This document shows positions 22,010-34,601 of a stretch of 64,000 bases of DNA, in pieces. The position numbers and the translations under genes are program-made. The notes beneath the pieces are model-generated. The model saw nothing but the letters and a program-made list of their open reading frames with translations. It did not search any database and was not told where the DNA came from. The DNA comes from Bathymodiolus brooksi (taxonomy: Eukaryota > Mollusca > Bivalvia > Mytilida > Modiolidae): positions 37,693,982-37,757,981 of the forward strand of contig OY804583.1 of assembly GCA_963680875.1 (NCBI GenBank). The letters run 5' to 3'. The number at the start of each line of letters is the position of its first letter. Position 1 is the first letter of the stretch.

Positions 22010-24892
22010 CTGGGTTTAACTAGTTTTATTGACCTAAAGCTCCCCTCTAGGTGAAACACTGCGTTCATAGAAGTGCTTCCCACATGTGACTTCAATAAAA
22101 AGTGGCTGGGTTTAACTAGTTTTATTGACCTAAAGCTCCCCTCTTATTGAAACACTGCATTCATAGAAGTGCTTCCCACATGTGACTTCAATAAAAGGTG
22201 GTTGGGTTTAACTAGTTTTATTGACCTAAAAGCTCCGCTCTAGGTGAAACACTGCATTCATAGAAGTGCTTCCCACATGTGACTTCAATAAAAAGTGGCT
22301 GGGTTTAACTAGTTTTATTGACCTAAAGCACCCCTCTTAGTGAAACACTGCGTTCATAGAAGTGCTTCCCACATGTGACTTCAATAAAAAGTGGCTGGGT
22401 TTAACTAGTTTTATTGACCTAAAGCTCCCCTCTTAGTGAAACACTGCGTTCATAGAAGTGCTTACCACATGTGACTTCATTAAAAAGTGGCTGGGTTTAA
22501 CTAGTTTTATTGACCTAAAGCTCCCCTCTTAGTGAAACACTGCATTCATAGAAGTGCTTACCACATGTGACTTCATTAAAAAGTGGCTGGGTTTAACTAG
22601 TTTTATTGACCTAAAGCTCCCCTCTTAGTGAAACACTGCATTCATAGAAGTTCTTCCCACATGTGACTTCAATAAAAAGTGGCTGGGTTTAACTAGTTTT
22701 ATTGACCTAAAGCTCCCCTCTTATTGAAACACTGCATTCATAGAAGTGCTTCCCACATGTGACTTCAATAAAAAGTGGCTGGGTTTAACTAGTTTTATTG
22801 ACCTAAAGCTCCCCTCTTAGTGAAACACTGCATTCATAGAAGTGCTTCCCACATGTGACTTCAATAAAAAGTGGCTGGGTTTAACTAGTTTTATTGACCT
22901 AAAGCACCCCTCTTAGTGAAACACTGCGTTCATAGAAGTGCTTCCCACATGTGACTTCAATAAAAAGTGGCTGGGTTTAACTAGTTTTATTGACCTAAAG
23001 CTGCCCTCTTAGTGAAACACTGCGTTCATAGAAGTGCTTCCCACATGTGACTTCAATAAAAAGTGGCTGGGTTTAACTAGTTTTATTGACCTAAAGCTGC
23101 CCTCTTAGTGAAACACTGCGTTCATAGAAGTGCTTCCCACATGTGACTTCAATAAAAAGTGGCTGGGTTTAACTAGTTTTATTGACCTAAAGCTCCCCTC
23201 TAGGTAAAACACTGTGTTCATAGAAGGTGCTTCCCACATGTGACTTCAATAAAAAGTGGCTGGGTTTAACTAGTTTTATTGACCTAAAGCTCCCCTCTTA
23301 GTGAAACACTGCGTTCATAGAAGTGCTTCCCACATGTGACTTCAATAAAACGTGGCTGGGTTTAACTAGTTTTATTGACCTAAAGCTCCCCTCTTAGTGA
23401 TACACTGCATTCATAGAAGTGCTTCCCACATGTGACTTCAATAAAAAGTGGCTGGGTTTAACTAGTTTTATTGACCTAAAGCTCACCTCTTAGTGAAACA
23501 CTGCATTCATAGAAGTGCTTCCCACATGTGACTTCAATAAAAAGTGGCTGGGTTTAACTAGTTTTATTGACCTAAAGCTCCCCTCTTAGTGAAACACTGC
23601 GTTCATAGAAGTGCTTCCCACATGTGACTTCATTAAAAAGTGGCTGGGTTTAACTAGTTTTATTGACCTAAAGCTCCCCTCTTAGTGAAACACTACATTC
23701 ATAGAAGTGCTTCCCACATGTGACTTCAATAAAAAGTGGCTGGGTTTAACTAGTTTTATTGACCTAAAGCTCCACTCTTAGTGAAACACTGCATTCATAG
23801 AAGTGCTTCCCACATGTGACTTCAATAAAAAGTGGCTGGGTTTAACTAGTTTTATTGACCTAAAGCTCCCCTCTTATTGAAACACTGCATTCATAGAAGT
23901 GCTTCCCACATGTGACTTCAATAAAAAGTGTCTGGGTTTAACTAGTTTTATTGACCTAAAGCTCCCCTCTTATTGAAACACTGCATTCATATAAGTGCTT
24001 CCCACATGTGACTTCAATAAAAAGTGTCTGGGTTTAACTAGTTTTATTGACCTAAAGCTCCCCTCTTAGTGAAACACTGCGTTCATAGAAGTGCTTCCCA
24101 CATGTGACTTCAATAAAAAGTGGCTGGGTTTAACTAGTTTTATTGACCTAAAGCTGCCCTCTTAGTGAAACACTGCGTTCATAGAAGTGCTTCCCACATG
24201 TGACTTCAATAAAAAGTGGCTGGGTTTAACTAGTTTTATTGACCTAAAGCTCCCCTCTAGGTAAAACACTGTGTTCATAGAAGGTGCTTCCCACATGTGA
24301 CTTCAATAAAAAGTGGCTGGGTTTAACTAGTTTTATTGACCTAAAGCTCCCCTCTTAGTGAAACACTGCGTTCATAGAAGTGCTTCCCACATGTGACTTA
24401 AATAAAACGTGACTGGGTTTAACTAGTTTTATTGACCTAAAGCTCCCCTCTTAGTGATACACTGCATTCATTGAAGTGCTTCCCACATGTGACTTCAATA
24501 AAAAGTGGCTGGGTTTAACTAGTTTTATTGACCTAAAGCTCCCCTCTTAGTGAAACACTGCATTCATAGAAGTGCTTCCCACATGTGACTTCAATAAAAA
24601 GTGGCTGGGTTTAACTAGTTTTATTGACCTAAAGCTCCCCTCTTAGTGAAACACTGCGTTCATAGAAGTGTTTCCCACATGTGACTTCATTAAAAAGTGG
24701 CTGGGTTTAACTAGTTTTATTGACCTAAAGCTTCCCTCTTAGTGAAACACTGCGTTCATAGAAGTGCTTCCCACATGTGACTTCAATAAAAAGTGGCTGG
24801 GTTTAACTAGTTTTATTGACCTAAACCTCCCCTCTTATTGAAACACTGCATTCATAGAAGTGCTTCCCACATGTGACTTCAATAAAAGGTGG
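22010..24892 (+). repeat. 30-mer HOR (2883 bp), right copy
   Basis: Direct tandem duplicate of 19127-22009, almost base for base. The right boundary is visible at 24893, where the expected CTCTAGGTG monomer is replaced by a TGATACAC (type M) monomer followed by CTCACCTC and AAAGTTCCCC types. The two copies share private substitutions found nowhere else, so this is one of the youngest large duplications in the left domain. Confidence 0.84.
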
Positions 24893-25180
24893 CTGGGTTT
24901 AACTAGTTTTATTGACCTAAAGCTCCCCTCTTAGTGATACACTGCATTCATAGAAGTGCTTCCCACATGTGACTTCAATAAAAAGTGGCTGGGTTTAACT
25001 AGTTTTATTGACCTAAAGCTCACCTCTTAGTGAAACACTGCATTCATAGAAGTGCTTCCCACATGTGACTTCAATAAAAAGTGGCTGGGTTTAACTAGTT
25101 TTATTGACCTAAAGTTCCCCTCTTAGTGAAACACTGCATTCATATAAGTGCTTCCCACATGTGACTTCAATAAAAAGTGG

Positions 25181-26910
25181 CTGGGTTTAACTAGTTTTAT
25201 TGACCTAAAGCTCCCCTCTTAGTGAAACACTGCGTTCATAGAAGTGCTTCCCACATGTGACTTCAATAAAAAGTGGCTGGGTTTAACTAGTTTTATTGAC
25301 CTAAAGCTGCCCTCTTAGTGAAACACTGCGTTCATAGAAGTGCTTCCCACATGTGACTTCAATAAAAAGTGGCTGGGTTTAACTAGTTTTATTGACCTAA
25401 AGCTCCCCTCTAGGTAAAACACTGTGTTCATAGAAGGTGCTTCCCACATGTGACTTCAATAAAAAGTGGCTGGGTTTAACTAGTTTTATTGACCTAAAGC
25501 TCCCCTCTTAGTGAAACACTGCGTTCATAGAAGTGCTTCCCACATGTGACTTAAATAAAACGTGGCTGGGTTTAACTAGTTTTATTGACCTAAAGCTCCC
25601 CTCTTAGTGATACACTGCATTCATTGAAGTGCTTCCCACATGTGACTTCAATAAAAAGTGGCTGGGTTTAACTAGTTTTATTGACCTAAAGCTCCCCTCT
25701 TAGTGAAACACTGCATTCATAGAAGTGCTTCCCACATGTGACTTCAATAAAAAGTGGCTGGGTTTAACTAGTTTTATTGACCTAAAGCTCCCCTCTTAGT
25801 GAAACACTGCGTTCATAGAAGTGTTTCCCACATGTGACTTCATTAAAAAGTGGCTGGGTTTAACTAGTTTTATTGACCTAAAGCTCCCCTCTTAGTGAAA
25901 CACTGCGTTCATAGAAGTGCTTCCCACATGTGACTTCAATAAAAAGTGGCTGGGTTTATCTAGTTTTATTGACCTAAACCTCCCCTCTTATTGAAACACT
26001 GCATTCATAGAAGTGCTTCCCACATGTGACTTCAATAAAAGGTGGCTGGGTTTAACTAGTTTTATTGACCTAAAAGCTCCCCTCTAGGTGAAACACTGCA
26101 TTCATAGAAGTGCTTCCCACATGTGACTTCAATAAAAAGTGGCTGGGTTTAACTAGTTTTATTGACCTAAAGCACCCCTCTTAGTGAAACACTGCGTTCA
26201 TAGAAGTGCTTCCCACATGTGACTTCAATAAAAAGTGGCTGGGTTTAACTAGTTTTATTGACCTAAAGCTCCCCTCTTAATGAAACACTGCATTCATAGA
26301 AGTGCTTCCCACATGTGACTTCAATAAAAAGTGGCTGGGTTTAACTAGTTTTATTAGCCTAAAGCTCCCCTCTTAGTGAAACACTGCGTTCATAGAAGTG
26401 CTTCCCACATGTGATTTCAATAAAAAGTGGCTGGGTTTAACTAGTTTTATTGACCTAAAGCTGCCCTCTTAGTGAAACACTGCGTTCATAGAAGTGCTTC
26501 CCACATGTGACTTCAATAACAAGTGGCTGGGTTTAACTAGTTTTATTGACCTAAAGCTCCCCTCTTAGTGAAGCACTGCGTTCATAGAAGTGCTTCCCAC
26601 ATGTGACTTCAATAAAAAGTGGCTGGGTTTAACTAGTTTTATTGACCTAAAGCTTCCCTCTTAGTCAAACACTGCGTTCATAGAAGTGCTCTCCACATGT
26701 GACTTCAATAAAGAGTGGCTGGGTTTAACTAGTTTTATTGACCTAAAGCTCCCCTCTTAGTGAAACACTGCGTTCATAGAAGTGCTTCCCACATGTGACT
26801 TCAATAAAAAGTGGCTGGGCTTAACTAGTTTTATTGACCTAAAGCTCCCCTCTTAGTGAAACACTGCATTCATAGAAGTGCTTCCCACATGTGACTTCAA
26901 TAAAAAGTGG
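25181..26910 (+). repeat. 18-mer HOR (1730 bp), first copy
   Basis: Eighteen monomers, two of them 97 bp (types A and B), repeated directly at 26911-28640. Paired markers at 1730 bp: type A at 25411 and 27141, TTTATCTAG near 25948 and 27689, ATTAGCC at 26353 and 28083, AAAGAGTGG near 26711 and 28441, and GGGCTTAAC near 26818 and 28548. A third partial copy starts at 28641. The 1730-bp interval is also the spacing of type-A monomers elsewhere in the left domain. Confidence 0.86.
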
Positions 26911-29217
26911 CTGGGTTTAACTAGTTTTATTGACCTAAAGCTCCCCTCTTAGTGAAACACTGCGTTCATAGAAGTGCTTCCCACATGTGACTTCAATAAA
27001 AAGTGGCTGGGTTTAACTAGTTTTATTGACCTAAAGCTGCCCTCTTAGTGAAACACTGCGTTCATAGAAGTGCTTCCCACATGTGACTTCAATAAAAAGT
27101 GGCTGGGTTTAACTAGTTTTATTGACCTAAAGCTCCCCTCTAGGTAAAACACTGTGTTCATAGAAGGTGCTTCCCACATGTGACTTCAATAAAAAGTGGC
27201 TGGGTTTAACTAGTTTTATTGACCTAAAGCTCCCCTCTTAGTGAAACACTGCATTCATAGAAGTGCTTCCCACATGTGACTTAAATACAACGTGGCTGGG
27301 TTTAACTAGTTTTATTGACCTAAAGCTCCCCTCTTAGTGATACACTGCATTCATTGAAGTGCTTCCCACATGTGACTTCAATAAAAAGTGGCTGGGTTTA
27401 ACTAGTTTTATTGACCTAAAGCTCCCCTCTTAGTGAAACACTGCATTCATAGAAGTGCTTCCCACATGTGACTTCAATAAAAAGTGGCTGGGTTTAACTA
27501 GTTTTATTGACCTAAAGCTCCCCTCTTAGTGAAACACTGCGTTCATAGAAGTGTTTCCCACATGTGACTTCATTAAAAAGTGGCTGGGTTTAACTAGTTT
27601 TATTGACCTAAAGCTCCCCTCTTAGTGAAACACTGCGTTCATAGAAGTGCTTCCCACATGTGACTTCAATAAAAAGTGGCTGGGTTTATCTAGTTTTATT
27701 GACCTAAACCTCCCCTCTTATTGAAACACTGCATTCATAGAAGTGCTTCCCACATGTGACTTCAATAAAAGGTGGCTGGGTTTAACTAGTTTTATTGACC
27801 TAAAAGCTCCCCTCTAGGTGAAACACTGCATTCATAGAAGTGCTTCCCACATGTGACTTCAATAAAAAGTGGCTGGGTTTAACTAGTTTTATTGACCTAA
27901 AGCACCCCTCTTAGTGAAACACTGCGTTCATAGAAGTGCTTCCCACATGTGACTTCAATAAAAAGTGGCTGGGTTTAACTAGTTTTATTGACCTAAAGCT
28001 CCCCTCTTAATGAAACACTGCATTCATAGAAGTGCTTCCCACATGTGACTTCAATAAAAAGTGGCTGGGTTTAACTAGTTTTATTAGCCTAAAGCTCCCC
28101 TCTTAGTGAAACACTGCGTTCATAGAAGTGCTTCCCACATGTGATTTCAATAAAAAGTGGCTGGGTTTAACTAGTTTTATTGACCTAAAGCTGCCCTCTT
28201 AGTGAAACACTGCGTTCATAGAAGTGCTTCCCACATGTGACTTCAATAACAAGTGGCTGGGTTTAACTAGTTTTATTGACCTAAAGCTCCCCTCTTAGTG
28301 AAGCACTGCGTTCATAGAAGTGCTTCCCACATGTGACTTCAATAAAAAGTGGCTGGGTTTAACTAGTTTTATTGACCTAAAGCTTCCCTCTTAGTCAAAC
28401 ACTGCGTTCATAGAAGTGCTCTCCACATGTGACTTCAATAAAGAGTGGCTGGGTTTAACTAGTTTTATTGACCTAAAGCTCCCCTCTTAGTGAAACACTG
28501 CGTTCATAGAAGTGCTTCCCACATGTGACTTCAATAAAAAGTGGCTGGGCTTAACTAGTTTTATTGACCTAAAGCTCCCCTCTTAGTGAAACACTGCATT
28601 CATAGAAGTGCTTCCCACATGTGACTTCAATAAAAAGTGGCTGGGTTTAACTAGTTTTATTGACCTAAAGCTCCCCTCTTAGTGAAACACTGCGTTCATA
28701 GAAGTGCTTCCCACATGTGACTTCAATAAAAAGTGGCTGGGTTTAACTAGTTTTATTGACCTAAAGCTGCCCTCATAGTGAAACACTGCATTCTTAGAAG
28801 TGTTTCCCACATGTGACTTCAATAAAAAGTGGCTGGGTTTAACTAGTTTTATTGACCTAAAGCTCCCCTCTAGGTAAAACACTCTCTTCATAGAAGGTGC
28901 TTCCCACATGTGACTTCAATAAAAAGTGGCTGGGTTTAACTAGTTTTATTGACCTAAAGCTCCCCTCTTAGTGAAACACTGCGTTCATAGAAGTGCTTCC
29001 CACATGTGACTTAAATAAAACGTGGCTGGGTTTAACTAGTTTTATTGACCTAAAGCTCCCCTCTTAGTGATTCACTGCATTCATAGAAGTACTTCCCACA
29101 TGTGACTTCATTAAAAAGTGGCTGGGTTTAACTAGTTTTATTGACCTAAAGCTCCCCTCTTAGTGAAACACTGCATTCATAGAAGTGCTTCCCACATGTG
29201 ACTTTAATAAAAAGTGG
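26911..29217 (+). repeat. Interspersed block X, right copy, containing the second 18-mer HOR
   Basis: Matches 6150-8456 at a constant offset of 20761 bp, so this copy sits about 20.8 kb from its partner with unrelated HORs between. Its first 1730 bp are also the second copy of the 25181-26910 18-mer. Private changes: AAATACAACG near 27285, TGATTCACTG near 29069 and GTACTTCCC near 29089. Shared rare types (CTCATAGTG with GCATTCTTAG, and type A with ACTCTCTTC) make independent origin unlikely. Confidence 0.85.
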
Positions 29218-30852
29218 CTGGGTTTAACTAGTTTTATTGACCTAAAGCTCCCCTCTTAGTGAAACACTGCGTTCATAGAAGTGCTTCCCACATGTGACTT
29301 CATTAAAAAGTGGCTGGGTTTAACTAGTTTTATTGACCTAAAGCTCCCCTCTAGGTGAAACACTGCGTTCATAGAAGTGCTTCCCACATGTGACTTCAAT
29401 AAAAAGTGGCTGGGTTTAACTAGTTTTATTGACCTAAAGCTCCCCTCTTATTGAAACACTGCATTCATAGAAGTGCTTCCCACATGTGACTTCAATAAAA
29501 GGTGGCTGGGTTTAACTAGTTTTATTGACCTAAAAGCTCCCCTCTAGGTGAAACACTGCATTCATAGAAGTGCTTCCCACATGTGACTTCAATAAAAAGT
29601 GGCTGGGTTTAACTAGTTTTATTGACCTAAAGCTCCCCTCTTAGTGAAACACTGCGTTCATAGAAGTGCTTCCCACATGTGACTTCAATAAAAAGTGGCT
29701 GGGTTTAACTAGTTGTATTGACCTAAAACTCCCCTCTAGGTGAAACAATGCATTCATAGAAGTGCTTCCCACATGTGACTTCAATAAAAAGTGGCTGGGA
29801 TTAACTAGTTTTATTGACCTAAAGCTCCACTCTTAGTGAAACACTGCATTCATAGAAGTGCTTCCCACATGTGACTTCAATAAAAAAGTGGCTGGGTTTA
29901 ACTAGTTTTATTGACCTAAAGCTCCCCTCTTAGTGAAACACTGCATTCATAGAAGTGCTTCCCACATGTGACTTCAATAAAAAGTGGCTGGGTTTAACTA
30001 GTTTTATTGACCTAAAGCTCCCCTCTTAGTGAAACACTGCGTTCATAGAAGTGCTTCCCACATGTGACTTCAATAAAAAGTGGCTGGGTTTAACTAGTTT
30101 TATTGACCTAAAGCTCCCCTCTTAGTGAAACACTGCATTCATAGAAGTGCTTCCCACATGTGACTTCAATAAAAAGTGGCTGGGTTTAACTAGTTTTATT
30201 GACCTAAAGCTCCCCTCTTAGTGAAACACTGCGTTCATAGAAGTGCTTCCCACATGTGACTTCATTAAAAAGTGGCTGGGTTTAACTAGTTTTATTGACA
30301 TAAAGCTCCCCTCTTAGTGAAACACTGCATTCATAGAAGTGCTTCCCACATGTGACTTCAATAAACAGTGGCTGGGTTTAACTAGTTTTATTGACCTAAA
30401 GCTCCCCTCTTAGTGAAACACTGCGTTCATAGAAGTGCTTCCCACATGTGACTTCATTAAAAAGTGGCTGGGTTTAACTAGTTTTATTGACCTAAAGCTC
30501 CCCTCTAGGTGAAACACTGCGTTCATAGAAGTGCTTCCCACATGTGACTTCAATAAAAAGTGGCTGGGTTTAACTAGTTTTATTGACCTAAAGCTCCCCT
30601 CTTATTGAAAAACTGCATTCATAGAAGTGCTTCCCACATGTGACTTCAATAAAAGGTGGTTGGGTTTAACTAGTTTTATTGACCTAAAAGCTCCCCTCTA
30701 GGTGAAACACTGCATTCATAGAAGTGCTTCCCACATGTGACTTCAATAAAAAGTGGCTGGGTTTAACTAGTTTTATTGACCTAAAGCACCCCTCTTAGTG
30801 AAACACTGCGTTCATAGAAGTGCTTCCCACATGTGACTTCAATAAAAAGTGG
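29218..30852 (+). repeat. Mosaic segment of shuffled monomer types
   Basis: Seventeen monomers without a local tandem partner. Parts match other regions: AGTTGTATTG at 29711, GGGATTAAC at 29797 and AAAAAAGTGG near 29886 recur from the start of both superblock copies. The stretch from GACATAAAG (30298) to D matches the first monomers of the 28-mer HOR. Most of 29.2-30.1 kb reappears near 46.8-47.9 kb with one extra type-D monomer. One private change is GAAAAACTG near 30608. Confidence 0.7.
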
Positions 30853-32584
30853 CTGGGTTTAACTAGTTTTATTGACCTAAAGCTCCCCTCTTAGTGAAAC
30901 ACTGAATTCATAGAAGTGCTTCCCACATGTGACTTCAATAAAAAGTGGCTGGGTTTAACTAGTTTTATTAGCCTAAAGCTCCCCTCTAGGTAAAACACTG
31001 TGTTCATAGAAGGTGCTTCCCACATGTGACTTCAATAAAAAGTGGCTGGGTTTAACTAGTTTTATTGACCTAAAGCTCCCCTCTTAGTGAAACACTTCGT
31101 TCATAGAAGTGCTTCCCACATGTGACTTAAATAAAAGGTGGCTGGGTTTAACTAGTTTTATTGACCTAAAGCTCCCCTCTTAGTGAAACACTGCATTCAT
31201 AGAGGTGCATCCCACATGTGACTTCAATAAAACGTGGCTGGGTTTAACTAGTTTTATTGACCTAAAGCTCCCCTCTTAGTGAAACACTGCGTTCATAGAA
31301 GTGCTTCCCACATGTGACTTCATTAAAAAGTGGCTGGGTTTAACTAGTTTTATTGACCTAAAGCTCCCCTCTTAGTGAAACACTGCATTCATAGAAGTGC
31401 TTCCCACATGTGACTTCAATAAACAGTGGCTGGGTTTAACTAGTTTTATTGACCTAAAGCTCCCCTCTTAGTGAAACACTGCGTTCATAGAAGTGCTTCC
31501 CACATGTGACTTCAATAAAAAGTGGCTGGGTTTAACTAGTTTTATTGACCTAAAGCACCCCTCTTAGTGAAACACTGCGTTCATAGAAGTGCTTCCCACA
31601 TGTGACTTCAATAAAAAGTGGCTGGGTTTAACTAGTTTTATTGACCTAAAGCTCCACTCTTAGTGAAACACTGCATTCATAGAAGTGCTTCCCACATGTG
31701 ACTTCAATAAAAAAGTGGCTGGGTTTAACTAGTTTTATTGACCTAAAGCTCCCCTCTTAGTGAAACACTGCATTCATAGAAGTGCTTCCCACATGTGACT
31801 TCAATAAAAAGTGGCTGGGTTTAACTAGTTTTATTGACCTAAAGCTGCCCTCATAGTGAAACACTGTATTCATAGAAGTGCTTCCCACATGTGACTTCAA
31901 TAAAAAGTGGCTGGGTTTAACTAGTTTTATTGACCTAAAGCTCCCCTCTAGGTAAAACACTGTGTTCATAGAATGTGCTTCCCACATGTGACTTCAATAA
32001 AAAGTGGCTGGGTTTAACTAGTTTTATTGACCTAAAGCTCCCCTCTTAGTGAAACACTTCGTTCATAGAAGTGCTTCCCACATGTGACTTAAATAAAATG
32101 TGGCTGGGTTTAACTAGTTTTATTGACCTAAAGCTCCCCTCTTAGTGAGACACTGCATTCATAGAAGTGCTTCCCACATGTGACTTCAATAAACAGTGGC
32201 TGGGTTTAACTAGTTTTATTGACCTAAAGCTCCCCTCTTAGTGAAACACTGCGTTCATAGAAGTGCTTCCCACATGTGACTTCATTAAAAAGTGGCTGGG
32301 TTTAACTAGTTTTATTGACCTAAAGCTCCCCTCTAGGTGAAACACTGCGTTCATAGAAGTGCTTCCCACATGTGACTTCAATAAAAAGTGGCTGGGTTTA
32401 ACTAGTTTTATTGACCTAAAGCTCCCCTCTTATTGAAACACTGCATTCATAGAAGTGCTTCCCACATGTGACTTCAATAAAAGGTGGTTGGGTTTAACTA
32501 GTTTTATTGACCTAAAAGCTCCCCTCTAGGTGAAACACTGCATTCATAGAAGTGCTTCCCACATGTGACTTCAATAAAAAGTGG
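30853..32584 (+). repeat. 18-mer unit (1732 bp) with EcoRI-type variant
   Basis: Begins with a monomer in which CACTGAATTCATAG creates a GAATTC site (30904), followed by an ATTAGCC type-A hybrid. The same pair recurs 1732 bp on (GAATTC at 32636, type A at 32719) and again near 35610, 40422 and 43304. The linked GAGGTGCATCC change at 31202 also repeats at 32934. The second copy agrees for about 650 bp before diverging. Confidence 0.78.
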
Positions 32585-33449
32585 CTGGGTTTAACTAGTT
32601 TTATTGACCTAAAGCTCCCCTCTTAGTGAAACACTGAATTCATAGAAGTGCTTCCCACATGTGACTTCAATAAAAAGTGGCTGGGTTTAACTAGTTTTAT
32701 TAGCCTAAAGCTCCCCTCTAGGTAAAACACTGTGTTCATAGAAGGTGCTTCCCACATGTGACTTCAATAAAAAGTGGCTGGGTTTAACTAGTTTTATTGA
32801 CCTAAAGCTCCCCTCTTAGTGAAACACTTCGTTCATAGAAGTGCTTCCCACATGTGACTTAAATAAAAGGTGGCTGGGTTTAACTAGTTTTATTGACCTA
32901 AAGCTCCCCTCTTAGTGAAACACTGCATTCATAGAGGTGCATCCCACATGTGACTTCAATAAAACGTGGCTGGGTTTAACTAGTTTTATTGACCTAAAGC
33001 TCCCCTCTTAGTGAAACACTGCGTTCATAGAAGTGCTTACCACATGTGACTTCATTAAAAAGTGGCTGGGTTTAACTAGTTTTATTGACCTAAAGCTCCC
33101 CTCTTAGTGAAACACTGCATTCATAGAAGTGCTTCCCACATGTGACTTCAATAAACAGTGGCTGGGTTTAACTAGTTTTATTGACCTAAAGCTCCCCTCT
33201 TAGTGAAACACTGCGTTCATAGAAGTGCTTCCCACATGTGACTTCATTAAAAAGTGGCTGGGTTTAACTAGTTTTATTGACCTAAAGCTCCCCTCTAGGT
33301 GAAACACTGCGTTCATAGAAGTGCTTCCCACATGTGACTTCAATAAAAAGTGGCTGGGTTTAACTAGTTTTATTGACCTAAAGCTCCCCTCTTATTGAAA
33401 CACTGCATTCATAGAAGTGCTTCCCACATGTGACTTCAATAAAAGGTGG

Positions 33450-34601
33450 TTGGGTTTAACTAGTTTTATTGACCTAAAAGCTCCCCTCTAGGTGAAACAC
33501 TGCATTCGTAGAAGTGCTTCCCACATGTGACTTCAATAAAAGTGGCTGGGTTTAACTAGTTTTATTGACCTAAAGCACCCCTCTTAGTGAAACACTGCGT
33601 TCATAGAAGTGCTTCCCACATTTGACTTAAATAAAAGGTGGCTGGGTTTAACTAGTTTTATTGACCTAAAGCTCCCCTCTTAGTGAAACACTGCATTCAT
33701 AGAAGTGCTTCCCACATGTGACTTCAATAAAAAGTGGCTGGGTTTAACTAGTTTTATTGACCTAAAGCTCCCCTCTTAGTGAAACACTGCGTTCATAGAA
33801 GTGCTTCCCACATGTGACTTCATTAAAAAGTGGCTGGGTTTAACTAGTTTTATTGACCTAAAGCTCCCCTCTAGGTGAAACACTGCGTTCATAGAAGTGC
33901 TTCCCACATGTGACTTCAATAAAAAGTGGCTGGGTTTAACTAGTTTTATTGACCTAAAGCTCCCCTCTTATTGAAACACTGCATTCATAGAAGTGCTTCC
34001 CACATGTGACTTCAATAAAAGGTGGTTGGGTTTAACTAGTTTTATTGACCTAAAAGCTCCCCTCTAGGTGAAACACTGCATTCGTAGAAGTGCTTCCCAC
34101 ATGTGACTTCAATAAAAGTGGCTGGGTTTAACTAGTTTTATTGACCTAAAGCACCCCTCTTAGTGAAACACTGCGTTCATAGAAGTGCTTCCCACATGTG
34201 ACTTAAATAAAAGGTGGCTGGGTTTAACTAGTTTTATTGACCTAAAGCTCCCCTCTTAGTGAAACACTGCATTCATAGAAGTGCTTCCCACATGTGACTT
34301 CAATAAAAAATGGCTGGGTTTAACTAGTTTTATTGACCTAAAGCTCCCCTCTTAGTGAAACACTGCGTTCATAGAAGTGCTTCCCACATGTGACTTCATT
34401 AAAAAGTGGCTGGGTTTAACTAGGTTTATTGACATAAAGCTCCCCTCTAGGTGAAACACTGCGTTCATAGAAGTGCTTCCCACATGTGACTTCAATAAAA
34501 AGTGGCTGGGTTTAACTAGTTTTATTGACCTAAAGTTCCCCTCTTATTGAAACACTGCATTCATAGAAGTGCTTCCCACATGTGACTTCAATAAAAGGTG
34601 G
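33450..34601 (+). repeat. Tandem 6-mer HOR, two full copies of 576 bp
   Basis: Copies run 33450-34025 and 34026-34601, and the opening type-B monomer appears a third time at 34602. Each unit holds a 97-bp type-B monomer and a 95-bp monomer (AATAAAAGTGG), so the sum is exactly 6 x 96. A rare CATTCGTAG change is shared at 33507 and 34083. The order is B, D, TTAAATAAAAGG, GCA, K, CTCTAGGTG, CTTATTG with GGTTGGG; the last flows into the next B. Confidence 0.82.
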
